A stretch of 11,200 nt of DNA from CAZQQN01 sp964549595 (GCA_964549595.1 CAZJWK010000095.1:1-11200), one strand, 5' to 3'; positions 1 through 8,492 are shown, counted from the stretch's first letter. Notes: generated by a model from the sequence alone, not told the origin. Translations and numbers: made by a program.

Positions 1-140
1 GTGTTAGCCAAAGACAAGGGTGTCCACCGCGAGGTGGAATCTGAAGGAAGTCGGAAGCCAATTCCCGGCCTGATGGATAGCGCCTGTTCCGCTATGCGGG
101 AAACTGCGTTGAAGGCCTATGGAGGCCGGACCTAATGGCC
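1..140 (+). mobile_element. Group II intron domain I remnant, truncated
   Basis: The stretch has the signature of bacterial group II intron domain I on the + strand. A GGGTGTCC stretch leads into a 6-bp stem (TCCACC at 23-28, GGTGGA at 33-38) closed by a GNRA tetraloop (GCGA, 29-32). A conserved AATCTGAAGGAAG segment follows, then a region resembling the usual CCCGGCCTGATGGA stretch. This is recognised by resemblance to known introns of this type and was not confirmed by a covariance search. The 5' end lies outside the window. Downstream I see no reverse transcriptase/maturase ORF and no domain V: the - strand CDS ends at 269, leaving no room for either. It is therefore a fragment, or an intron deleted from about position 140 on. 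The exact 3' limit is a guess. Confidence 0.6.
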
Positions 141-268
141 AAACCAATCATAATCCGATACGGCCCCTTTTATCAACGCTTATTACGGCCAAGCTTTAAG
201 ATCCAATGTTTGAACGTGCGGAAATTTTAAAATGCCATGCTGTTAATGCCAATGGTTAGCGAGGTATT

Positions 269-3200
269 TCAGGGTTTGATAATTAATTCCTTGAAAATCG
301 GTTTACCATTTTCAAAGATCATAAGTAAATAACTTCCCGGGGTATATTGATTTAATGGCAGGTAAAAATCCTGTTCCCCTTCATCTACCTTACGGGTTTT
401 TAGAACTTTACCGGTTAAAGTCTTAAGTTTTACTTGTCGGCTGTCCTGTATCCAGGCTTCTTCAAAAACAATATAAACTCCCTTTTGCACCGGATTCGGG
501 TAAATTTCTATTCCATCTTCTCCGCTATTGAGCAGGCCAACGCCCTTGATTTTTACAGTGTCCCTATAAGTATTTTGACATTGATTGGAATCTGTCACGG
601 TAAGGCTTACCGGATAATTACCGTTACCCGAAAATTGGTAATTGGCGGTTATACCGGTTTTAGCAGTATCGGGTAATTGCCATTTGTAGCTGACCAGGTT
701 TTGATTATCCGCCCTAAAGTGAGTAGCCGTTCCTAAAACGGCAAAATCAAAACCTGCATCCGGCAGGTTGTAAACCCGAATACTATCCGTAGCAGATTTC
801 AAACAGCCCTTGTCTGATGTGGCAACTACTCTGAATTCTTGTTTACCTGCCTCAGGAAATTTTGTGTAAAAGCGCTTTTGGGCAGGAGCAGATATGATCC
901 TATTGTCAAAATACCAGTTTACTTTTCGGACACTCCCCTGGTTAATACTGGTTTTATGCAATAATCGAATTTCGGAATTTTTGCATGCTGACCGGGGAGC
1001 ATAATAAGTCAAGTCAGGCTTTGGAGAAACATAAAACGCCTTTTTAACCGAATCGGTACAACCTGCTTTTGACCGGGCTAATAAGGTTAGTTGCTTTTTC
1101 CCGGAATTTTGTGGTATTATTTGCGGCGTATAACCCTTGAAAGATTTCCGTTTCCATTTCCACTCATAATCTTCAACCCCTGTAATTCCCGTGTCTGTCA
1201 AATTTTTCACGGGTAGCGGTGTTTCTACACAGCTATCACCTACCTTAAAATCAACACCAAAACCGGGATTGTAAGTTAAGGGTTGTTTTTTAGTACCAAT
1301 GCATCCATATTTATCCTTTGCTTTTACCTGGACCGTTAATTGGGCGGGGCTGCTAAAACTAACATTGATGGTTGAAGAATCATCAATGACTTTTCCCCTG
1401 TACTGCCATTCCATACTAACTATTGAGTCAGTTGATTTTGTCGCATCTGTTAAAGTGACAGGTCCTTGCTTACATTGGTTAGTAGCCACATAACCCGGTT
1501 TTGGAATTTCATGGACTTTGAGTAGCTTATTAATAGCAGCCCTGCAACCCTGATCACTTTCCACGGTCATCTTTATCGGGTAGGTTCCCGGGCTATCCAA
1601 TTTTTCCTGTAACAGGGTATCCCGGCTAAAAACGGAATCCTTAATTTCCCATTGTTGTGTGGTAATACGGCCTTGCGTTATTACAGAGGAATCAACAGCT
1701 TTTAAGGTATCTTCGGCACATATCATGGCCGGCATGGAAAACGCTGGTTTGGGATTGGGGTGAACCATTATTGTTCGGGTTAAGGTATCAGCTTCACATC
1801 CCTGTTTACCACTTACAATTAAGGTGACAGTTTTCCTGCCCGTATTTTGATAACTAACTTGTATAGTATCTTTATTACTGACCGACTGGTTTTTAAACGT
1901 CCACTTGTTGGAACCAGCCGCATTACTTGCCACTTGAGAATTGTCAATTAAAGAAATCGTATCCCCGGCACAAACTTCTTTTGGTCCACTAATCTTTGGC
2001 TTAATGCGTTCGTTAAACCATTCGAGCACAAAACCCTTTCTACCATTCTTTGAACCATTAGCAGTTTCGAATTCAAAGTAAAAACTGCCAGTTTTTGCCA
2101 TTAAGGTATCCGGCATGGGGTTGGCTGTGTTAAAACCATTAGTGGAATCGTCAAAAAGGGGCTTGCCGGTGGTGTCTTTACCGTCATAAACCCTTAGGAA
2201 ATCACCTTTTTGAACCTGGAATTCCTTATTCACAAGGAACAGATTAGCAACACAAGGGTCTATCAAAAGACTACACAGGGCACTATCCCCACCTTTATTG
2301 TTCAGCCCGCCATCATATTCCCCGTCCTTACCTCCCTGGTCGTACAAGATACCGTTCTTTGAAGTAGTGGTATCCGTTTTACAAACATTCAACTCTTCCA
2401 AAACCCTAAGGTAATTTTTCTTACATAGGGTATCACTGCCTACTTGGTTAGTGGCTTCCAGACATACCTCATAGGAGCCCGGATGAAGAAATGAAACCAA
2501 CGGATCCTGACTACTTTCACTGGTACCTTTTAAATAAGCATAATTGAAAGGGAACCCTACATTTCCGGGGTTCGATGCTTTCTTTGGTTTGATCTTCCAA
2601 CGCCACTGTGTGGGACCATAAGCAGAGGAGTCGTATAACCTTACATTATCATAGATTAGTGGGCTGCGATTAAATACTTTGAAATGCACTTCAGGCGGTT
2701 TAGCAGGTATTCGTACATTGACTTGCTTAAAAACCGTATCGCTACCCTGGCAATTACTTACTACCAACCTAACGGTGTATTTACCCGAATCGGTGTATTT
2801 ATGCTTTAAACCTTTATTACCGGTAGCATCTATTTGTCCGTCATTGTCAAAATCCCATTCAAAGCTATTCCTAATGCCGTTAGCAACCCCTTTAAAGTTT
2901 ACCGGACTTGACACATAGGCAGGGCTATCTTTTTGAATAGCAGGTTGGGGCTTAGGATTGTTATTGCTTTCCCATTTTGCATGAAAACCAGCACCATTGA
3001 ATTGATTATCAGTTTCCCATACAATGTGTAAAGCTCCTGAAAAAGTAGTAACGGTATCAGGCGGTGGATTGTTGTTATCAAAACCACTACCGGGGTGTAT
3101 TGCTTGGGCAGTATCGGTTTGGCCGTCAAAAATTCGAAGCTTATCCGATGTGCTTACATCAAACGTGTCGAATATAAACCGGATTTTTTCGGGACATGGA

Positions 3201-5815
3201 GGATTTATGGTAAATGCACATGATTGATTGGGGGAATAGTTGGCATTGGGCCCGCCATCATCACTTAATCTACCGTTAAAGCGATTTGAGCGGATAATGC
3301 CTTGCTTACAAAGCTTGAATTGATCATTAACGCGTATCCAATTGCTTTTTACCAGGGTATCGCTGCCACTGCTATTAGTGGCAATTAGCTTGACATTATA
3401 AACTCCTGTATCTTCATAAATATGGGTGGGATGTTGTTGAAAAGAAGAATCTCCATCTCCAAAGTACCAATGCCAGGATTGAGGATTACCTAAGGTTTTG
3501 TCGGTAAATGAAACAGGCTGCCCTGCCTGGGCAACTGTATCGCTTGCTGAAATAAAAATATTAGGAACCTGCGGTTTTTTTACATAAACCTGCTTCTTTA
3601 GTGTGTCCTGGCCAATGGGGTTTTTTGCTATTAAGCTAATGGAAAAACTGCCCGTAGCTTTAAATGCCAATCTGGTTTTTTGACTGGTAGAGTCACTTCC
3701 TGGATTAAATTGAAAATTACCGGGTTGAACTTGCCAGATCCGGCTTGTATTGTTGCTGGATTCATCAATCAAGGTCACAACCTCTCCTTGGTAAAAAGTA
3801 TCTTTCGTTAGCCTGTAATACGCATCCGGTTGCTTATGCTGTTGAATAGTGATAGGTTTTGTAATAGAGTCCCGGCAGCCACTATGGCTTATACTCACCA
3901 ACTTTACAGGATAAGTGGCTGCACTGTCATATTGATAAGTCGCGTTTAATTTTCGGCTGGTGTCATTCCCCTGCTTAAAGCTATCCCGGAAATACCAGGT
4001 AGTGCTTTCGATACGGCCATTGGAAGTATTGTTAAGAAAATACGTATTGCTTTTACTCACTTTGCCATTAGCGGAAAAATCAGCTTTCAGGTTTTCAACC
4101 CTAACCGTTTTTGTTATTGAATCCATACCACCGCCACTGCCGTTGGCAATCAGCTTAACCTTGTAAAATCCTGCCGTGTCGTAGTAGTGAACAGGATTAG
4201 CCAGGGCAGATGTGTCCCCATCTCCGAAATGCCATTTATAGCTGGTAATGGAATCATTGCCGGTCGTAACAAAAGCATTTTCCCGGAAATAAAAGGAGTC
4301 TCCTTTACAAATGCTGGTATCTTGAAAATTAGCCACCACGGCACTACTGTCATTCAGATAAATCGTATAATCCTCTGCTTCACCGAAATCCAAAGGGTCG
4401 GTACAAGGAGACGGCTTCAAGACCGTATTCGAGGAAGCATTATTATATTGAGTACTGACCCTGAGGCGGGTTTTACCAATTTGGAAGTTTTTAGGAATGG
4501 TTATGGTATCTTTGATTATACTTGAGTTAGTGGGATTGAAGAAAGTATCAAGGATTTTCTCTCCGGGTAGATCGAATTTGCCATTCGTATTAAAATCCAG
4601 CCAGGCGCTAACAGAAGCCGGATTAGCCCCATTACCTACATTTACCCCGATTTCATATTTTTTACCCTTCCACAGGGTATCCTGTAAAGTATTGTAATGC
4701 GCATAGCCCCCTTGGTTTACGCCGGTTCTATTGCTTAATTGATGAATCCCGAAGCTATCTATGTATACATAATTGTTTTTTACCCCTTTAGTGATACAAT
4801 AATCAATGGTTTTGTAGGGAATAGGATCAATGGGATTAGGGGTGTAGGAGCGACCGGCTTTCAAACTTAAATTCCTGGCGTTTATTCGGTTATTAAGTAT
4901 GGCGGATTTACTGATGTCATAAGTGAGCCATGTAAAATTATTACCGGGGCTTAATGACTTACCGGAATGAAGCGGGAATGACCCCTTCGTTTTGTTGCTT
5001 TTGTCAGTGTAAGTATTACCTTTAAGATCGGTCCTGTGTTTGGTAAAATACAAGCTGGCTTTAGTCAGCGATTTCAATCGGTCGGATCCTTTGGCATCAA
5101 AGGATAGGCTGTCAAGCTTAAGCGGATTTAAAATTCCTTCCGGATTGGTAATGATCTTGGTTCCTAAAACCTTTTGGTCTTGAACACCCGATGGAAAACT
5201 GGAAACACCAGCATCAAACGGGCTAATCGTTAAGATTCTTTGTAATGCGGGCTTTTTGATGTTGACCGTATAATCGTGGAAATTCTGATAAAAAGCCAGG
5301 TATTGATGATTCCTGCAAGGAGCGGGCGTATCGGTTCCGTACATGGTGCCAATTCTGAGCCGGCCATGGCCTGTACTTGCGTTTTTGGGTACTTTGAATC
5401 GAAATTTATGAATATGATTTCCTTGATTGGCATTATCTGTTTTTGTAAAGATTCTTTCCGAGGGTTCGAAAGCCATGTTTTGGTTGTAATCAAGCCAAGC
5501 GCTTAAAGTTTGCGTATTGGCCCCATTTCCTACCTTTAAAACGAGCTCATAATTCCCTGTCTGGGCAAGCTTTACCGTATCCTTATTGGAAAAATCCCGG
5601 TAAGCATTGCCATTTGAGGCATTGGCAGGTGTCAGAACCTGGTCAAGATTGCTTAGGTGTGCTTCCTGGATATAGGTAAAGAAAGGACTAAGTGATTGGG
5701 AACCGGAATAGCGTGGGGTACAGTACTGCTGCGCTTGTATATCAGATAAGCTTAATAAGGCCGCCGATATACCAATCAGTATTTTTTGCCATGAATACAG
5801 GAAAGCATTTGACAT
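269..5815 (-). CDS. Large T9SS-secreted surface protein with GEVED, PKD and CUB domains
   Basis: Approximately 1848 residues from the ATG at 5815. An in-frame TTG at 5830 would add five residues, but the ATG fits the signal peptide better and leaves a short leader after the putative promoter. Approximate order from the ATG: signal peptide 1-29 (hydrophobic core, cut near IQAQQYC); a GEVED-like domain 30-190, whose usual GEVEDY motif has decayed to NFHDYT; a domain resembling the BNR-associated sialidase N-terminal region 195-335 (NNFTWLTYD); a canonical GEVED domain 338-488 (GEAEDYTI). Then come four PKD domains to 830 (two with FGDGD), a CUB domain 832-950, two PKD, a second CUB 1143-1270, and about six PKD-like repeats to 1757. 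A type A sorting domain closes the protein (IEIYPNP, then GSYLLMIFENG, end KELIIKP). By family knowledge it crosses the outer membrane through T9SS and is anchored or released. Adhesion or polymer binding is likely. No catalytic domain was recognised, so its substrate is unknown. Confidence 0.9.
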   Translation of the reverse strand: MSNAFLYSWQKILIGISAALLSLSDIQAQQYCTPRYSGSQSLSPFFTYIQEAHLSNLDQVLTPANASNGNAYRDFSNKDTVKLAQTGNYELVLKVGNGANTQTLSAWLDYNQNMAFEPSERIFTKTDNANQGNHIHKFRFKVPKNASTGHGRLRIGTMYGTDTPAPCRNHQYLAFYQNFHDYTVNIKKPALQRILTISPFDAGVSSFPSGVQDQKVLGTKIITNPEGILNPLKLDSLSFDAKGSDRLKSLTKASLYFTKHRTDLKGNTYTDKSNKTKGSFPLHSGKSLSPGNNFTWLTYDISKSAILNNRINARNLSLKAGRSYTPNPIDPIPYKTIDYCITKGVKNNYVYIDSFGIHQLSNRTGVNQGGYAHYNTLQDTLWKGKKYEIGVNVGNGANPASVSAWLDFNTNGKFDLPGEKILDTFFNPTNSSIIKDTITIPKNFQIGKTRLRVSTQYNNASSNTVLKPSPCTDPLDFGEAEDYTIYLNDSSAVVANFQDTSICKGDSFYFRENAFVTTGNDSITSYKWHFGDGDTSALANPVHYYDTAGFYKVKLIANGSGGGMDSITKTVRVENLKADFSANGKVSKSNTYFLNNTSNGRIESTTWYFRDSFKQGNDTSRKLNATYQYDSAATYPVKLVSISHSGCRDSITKPITIQQHKQPDAYYRLTKDTFYQGEVVTLIDESSNNTSRIWQVQPGNFQFNPGSDSTSQKTRLAFKATGSFSISLIAKNPIGQDTLKKQVYVKKPQVPNIFISASDTVAQAGQPVSFTDKTLGNPQSWHWYFGDGDSSFQQHPTHIYEDTGVYNVKLIATNSSGSDTLVKSNWIRVNDQFKLCKQGIIRSNRFNGRLSDDGGPNANYSPNQSCAFTINPPCPEKIRFIFDTFDVSTSDKLRIFDGQTDTAQAIHPGSGFDNNNPPPDTVTTFSGALHIVWETDNQFNGAGFHAKWESNNNPKPQPAIQKDSPAYVSSPVNFKGVANGIRNSFEWDFDNDGQIDATGNKGLKHKYTDSGKYTVRLVVSNCQGSDTVFKQVNVRIPAKPPEVHFKVFNRSPLIYDNVRLYDSSAYGPTQWRWKIKPKKASNPGNVGFPFNYAYLKGTSESSQDPLVSFLHPGSYEVCLEATNQVGSDTLCKKNYLRVLEELNVCKTDTTTSKNGILYDQGGKDGEYDGGLNNKGGDSALCSLLIDPCVANLFLVNKEFQVQKGDFLRVYDGKDTTGKPLFDDSTNGFNTANPMPDTLMAKTGSFYFEFETANGSKNGRKGFVLEWFNERIKPKISGPKEVCAGDTISLIDNSQVASNAAGSNKWTFKNQSVSNKDTIQVSYQNTGRKTVTLIVSGKQGCEADTLTRTIMVHPNPKPAFSMPAMICAEDTLKAVDSSVITQGRITTQQWEIKDSVFSRDTLLQEKLDSPGTYPIKMTVESDQGCRAAINKLLKVHEIPKPGYVATNQCKQGPVTLTDATKSTDSIVSMEWQYRGKVIDDSSTINVSFSSPAQLTVQVKAKDKYGCIGTKKQPLTYNPGFGVDFKVGDSCVETPLPVKNLTDTGITGVEDYEWKWKRKSFKGYTPQIIPQNSGKKQLTLLARSKAGCTDSVKKAFYVSPKPDLTYYAPRSACKNSEIRLLHKTSINQGSVRKVNWYFDNRIISAPAQKRFYTKFPEAGKQEFRVVATSDKGCLKSATDSIRVYNLPDAGFDFAVLGTATHFRADNQNLVSYKWQLPDTAKTGITANYQFSGNGNYPVSLTVTDSNQCQNTYRDTVKIKGVGLLNSGEDGIEIYPNPVQKGVYIVFEEAWIQDSRQVKLKTLTGKVLKTRKVDEGEQDFYLPLNQYTPGSYLLMIFENGKPIFKELIIKP

Positions 5816-5834
5816 ATACCAGTCTTTCAACCTT

Positions 5835-5842
5835 CAAAAATA
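5835..5842 (-). promoter_or_regulatory. Possible -7 promoter element for the T9SS surface protein
   Basis: On the - strand this reads TATTTTTG, a full match to the Bacteroidota -7 consensus TAnnTTTG. It lies 19 bases upstream of the ATG at 5815. Transcription starting a few bases downstream would make the alternative TTG at 5830 essentially leaderless, which favours the ATG. No convincing -33 TTTG element is visible at the expected distance, and the region is AT-rich, so a chance match is possible. Confidence 0.35.
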
Positions 5843-5944
5843 GTGAAAGTTATTTGTGAAAACGTTAATTTCAAAAAGATGGTTTAGCGAATTCTTGTAC
5901 TTTTTAAACTCCTGAAAAAAATTTTGGTTGCGTTTAGATCATTA

Positions 5945-6352
5945 CTGATTGGCTGTCGAAGTGGGCAGGAAACCAGCCGCTCCTGGGTGTGGATAAATTT
6001 TAAATGACAAAATTTTTACCATAACCCCGTACGGGCCATGCGTAATTTCCTGCTCATTAATGATACCATTAAATTCAATTCCAATTACAAAGGTGTTTTG
6101 TGCGATGGGACTAAAATTTACGATACCCTGGGTTATCACCGACCGAATTTGATTACGGGCCTTTATGATAGTGTTATTCAAGGCTCCTGTGCTTACTATT
6201 CGTGTAAACTCCGTTCGGTAAAAAGCAGGCAAGATTCTGCCAATGCCGAGTTCTGGGATACAACGGATAGTTAATACGATTCCTTTAAGGATGCAATCCG
6301 GGAGGCCAAAAGTACCAAGCATTTACTTCAATGTGCGGAAACCGCCAGTGAT
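5945..6352 (+). pseudogene. 5' remnant of Rhs module 1, interrupted by in-frame stops
   Basis: One reading frame runs from about 6008 into the RHS core frame that begins at 6353, broken only by TAA at 6272-6274. The conceptual protein around that stop reads ...EFWDTTDS-stop-YDSFKDAIREAK.... Both sides look like one continuous charged and aromatic-rich domain, so a Leu or Tyr codon has probably become a stop. Further upstream the same frame also crosses a TGA at 6005-6007, and plausible coding sequence extends left to about 5945, where the DNA becomes AT-rich intergenic. An ATG at 6038 would permit a 78-residue fragment. No YD repeats of a full Rhs protein are present. It is called a pseudogene because of the stops and the missing N-terminal shell. 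No specific family was recognised for this stretch. Confidence 0.5.
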
Positions 6353-7069
6353 ATGTGTATCCTGGAGCTTTTCGGGCACCTCCGTAATTATTATGGGGAT
6401 CCGTGTCCCCTTTACAACAACCTGCGGAATTGGATGGGCAGGGATTCAATGGAACGGTTCATCGAACGGTATCCCAATGGCCTTTCGCTTTACAGGGCTT
6501 ACTATGGGTATGATAGCCAGGAATACATGGACATTGTATGGAATCAGCAAAAGGCATTAGCCGGTAGGGTCATTCAAAGCCATTACAATGCCGATTCTTT
6601 GCTTGATCACATCCAGGATTGCTTTACACAGGCTGAATACCAGGACTTCCGGGATCGTTTGACAGAAGTAAAATCTTTCTTAGTTTTGGATAAATTGGAT
6701 TCGATGTACGCGAAGTATGACAGCGCATTTACGGATAGCTTTTACCACCGCACCCGTGGCAAGCGCCACTACGAGCTTAAGAACCACCTGGGTAATGTGT
6801 TGGTAACGGTAACGGATTGTAAAATCCCCCGGGATAATGACGCAGATGCCTTGGTGGATTACTACACGGCTGATATTGTCACCGCTGATGACTACTACCC
6901 ATTTGGTATGGAGATGCCTGGTCGGAGCTGGACGGCAGATAGCACGGACGAGTACAGGTTCGGGTTTAACGGGATGGAAAAGGATAACAGCCTGAAAGGA
7001 TCGGGAAATTCCTATAACTTCAATGCCCGGATGTATGATCCAAGGGTTGGTAGATTTTTTATCAATTGA
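6353..7069 (+). CDS. RHS repeat-associated core fragment (module 1), truncated by frameshift
   Basis: The 238-residue product carries the hallmark RHS core region near its end: YELKNHLGN (residues 140-148), DYYPFGMEMPGRSW (180-193), YRFGFNGMEKD (201-211) and YNFNARMYDPRVGRF (221-235). In Rhs polymorphic toxins this core precedes the variable C-terminal toxin. Here the frame ends two codons after RVGRFF. The expected continuation (LSIDPKQ...) lies in the +1 frame, beyond a run of six Ts at about 7055-7060; five Ts would restore one continuous protein. The first ~130 residues are not recognisable to me. The ATG at 6353 is only the first start after the in-frame stop at 6272 and is probably not the ancestral start. 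As it stands the product lacks a toxin domain and is likely non-functional, unless the extra T is a sequencing error. Confidence 0.65.
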   Translation: MCILELFGHLRNYYGDPCPLYNNLRNWMGRDSMERFIERYPNGLSLYRAYYGYDSQEYMDIVWNQQKALAGRVIQSHYNADSLLDHIQDCFTQAEYQDFRDRLTEVKSFLVLDKLDSMYAKYDSAFTDSFYHRTRGKRHYELKNHLGNVLVTVTDCKIPRDNDADALVDYYTADIVTADDYYPFGMEMPGRSWTADSTDEYRFGFNGMEKDNSLKGSGNSYNFNARMYDPRVGRFFIN

Positions 7070-7817
7070 TCCTAAGCAGAAAAAATTTCCGGCTAATGCT
7101 CCATTTTCATTTGTTGATAATAAGCCGGTTTGGGGAACTGACCCTGACGGTAGGGATATAGTTGTTTTATCAGCACCTGATAATGTCGGTGGAGCTGGTC
7201 ATATGGCGGTTTTGATCCAAGGTGAAGATGGAAAATGGAAATATTATTCAGATAATGGAACAACCAAATCATCTGGATCTAAAGGACCTTCAGATCAAAA
7301 TCCCCAAAAAGGGCAAAATAGTTTTAAATCTTTAAAGGATTTTGCAAATTCAAAATTCAACTTCGAAAAAGATGATGGTGAAGTTAGATATACAGCAGCA
7401 TTCAGGATAACAACTGATAAGGATACAGATGAGGCCATGAGAAAGGCTGCTAAAGAATCAGTTAATCAAGACTATAATCTTTTAAATAATAATTGTGCTG
7501 ATGTCTGTTCCGATGCCTTAAATGAAGGTGATGGGGAAACTAGTAAAAATTTAAACCCAGGGTTAGTTGAAGACATTGTATATAATAGTTCCAGAGCAGG
7601 TGGGCCAGAAAAAGTGGAAATATTACCCATGGTTCCCAATGAGAGGTATGGAGCAATTAAGGAGAAAAATGAAGGTAAGGATGTCTCTGATCAAATTAAA
7701 CCTTATGAATGGGCCAAGGAAAAATATGGAAAACTTTATGGTGAAAAAGATAAGGGAAATAATGATCCCAGTTATTCTAACCAACCTGGCAATCCAAGTG
7801 GTTATAAAGGCTTTTAA
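7023..7817 (+). CDS. Rhs module 1 C-terminal tip: putative permuted NlpC/P60-like cysteine enzyme
   Basis: This frame picks up the end of the RHS core in frame +1 relative to the preceding fragment: FLSIDPKQ at residues 12-19, then FVDNKPVWGTDPDGRD, the usual junction with the variable domain. The 220-residue tip contains GHMAVLI with His60 next to a predicted beta strand, a Lys/Tyr-rich strand (KWKYYSDNG), and YNLLNNNCADVCSDAL with Cys158. A His strand first and an NC-containing helix last is the order seen in circularly permuted papain-like folds (LRAT/YiiX-type NlpC/P60 relatives), so an amidase, peptidase or acyltransferase activity is inferred, not shown. Cys162 is an alternative nucleophile. 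The last ~50 residues are Lys/Glu/Asn-rich and look disordered. The ATG at 7023 (or 7035) lies inside the core and could allow expression of the tip alone. The start is uncertain because of the frameshift. This half is visibly more AT-rich than the core. Confidence 0.6.
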   Translation: MPGCMIQGLVDFLSIDPKQKKFPANAPFSFVDNKPVWGTDPDGRDIVVLSAPDNVGGAGHMAVLIQGEDGKWKYYSDNGTTKSSGSKGPSDQNPQKGQNSFKSLKDFANSKFNFEKDDGEVRYTAAFRITTDKDTDEAMRKAAKESVNQDYNLLNNNCADVCSDALNEGDGETSKNLNPGLVEDIVYNSSRAGGPEKVEILPMVPNERYGAIKEKNEGKDVSDQIKPYEWAKEKYGKLYGEKDKGNNDPSYSNQPGNPSGYKGF

Positions 7818-7896
7818 TTTAATATGATAATTGTGAGCATAAAGCAAAGGTTCTTTTGACTTATAATATTGTTTTTAATTTTCAAAAAAATAAATA

Positions 7897-8406
7897 TTGA
7901 ATAAGCCCATTCTTAAATTAATTTTAATTCTATTATTTTTTCTTATAACTTGTAAATTGATTATGTACTTTTTTTGTACCTTGATTGATAAGGGTGTTAC
8001 TAGTTCATCTTCAACAATTGAGGAATCTGAATCCAAGGGATTTTTAATTAAAACTTTTGAAATAATTGGAAATGAGAAAAAAGCAATTCTACTGAAAAGA
8101 AAATTAGGAATGGAAAAAATGTTTTTAGAAAAAAATTGGGCTTATGAATGTCCTGTTATTGGGTTAAATAAAGTTCCTAGACAAGTGGGGGGATATAATA
8201 TTATCATTCCTGTAAATCCAGATGAAATAAAAGACTTTAATCAATTAGATTTCTATTTAGTAAACGATAGAGACACGATTAAATTAAGAGGGCTCAATGC
8301 TGTTAGCAATGAAATTTATAAAAAAGGCTTTTTTCAAAACTACCAATTAATAATTAAAAATAATAAATCAAGTAATAAATTTTATTATAAATTGCTTTCT
8401 GAATAA
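7897..8406 (+). CDS. Small membrane-anchored protein, candidate immunity protein for module 1
   Basis: The 169-residue product has one hydrophobic segment at residues 5-27, immediately after a Lys, followed by a Ser/Glu linker and a soluble domain of about 125 residues rich in Lys, Asn and Ile. The start is taken as TTG at 7897: an in-frame TAA lies at 7891-7893, and the first ATG (about 7963) would cut away most of the hydrophobic segment. No Shine-Dalgarno sequence is visible, which is normal in Bacteroidota. No family was recognised. It follows the toxin-like tip by 79 bases on the same strand and is even more AT-rich. That is the position and composition expected of an immunity gene in a polymorphic-toxin cassette. 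A membrane-tethered domain facing the periplasm would fit protection against an enzyme attacking the envelope. A plain accessory or orphan hypothetical protein remains possible. Confidence 0.55.
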   Translation: MNKPILKLILILLFFLITCKLIMYFFCTLIDKGVTSSSSTIEESESKGFLIKTFEIIGNEKKAILLKRKLGMEKMFLEKNWAYECPVIGLNKVPRQVGGYNIIIPVNPDEIKDFNQLDFYLVNDRDTIKLRGLNAVSNEIYKKGFFQNYQLIIKNNKSSNKFYYKLLSE

Positions 8407-8424
8407 AATTTTCCGGGCCAGGGC

Positions 8425-8446
8425 CATTCTATGCGAAAAGTAAAAT
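8425..8446 (+). repeat. Dispersed repeat motif, copy A
   Basis: Core ATTCTATGCGAAAAG followed by TAAAAT, starting 19 bases after the stop codon of the module 1 candidate immunity gene. Copy B (8499-8520) matches 20 of 22 bases, and copy C (10994-11015) shares the 15-base core exactly. Function unknown. Confidence 0.6.
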
Positions 8447-8492
8447 AAGGTGTTTACTCCTTGAATCTTTCATTTGCTAATGTATTCGTGAA

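Noticed and set aside
5816..5830. TTG at 5830 as the start of the surface protein
   Set aside because: It puts charged and aromatic residues before the signal peptide and would be nearly leaderless relative to the candidate -7 element. The ATG at 5815 fits better.
5942..6322. A 126-residue open frame on the - strand
   Set aside because: It overlaps the + strand frame that continues directly into the RHS core. Its sequence has no recognisable domain and it lacks a plausible neighbour, so it is treated as an antisense shadow.
7050..7069. Programmed -1 ribosomal frameshift on a slippery T run
   Set aside because: Joining the core to the tip needs a +1 shift (or loss of one T). The codon phase TTT TTT does not form an X XXY YYZ site that yields the required frame.
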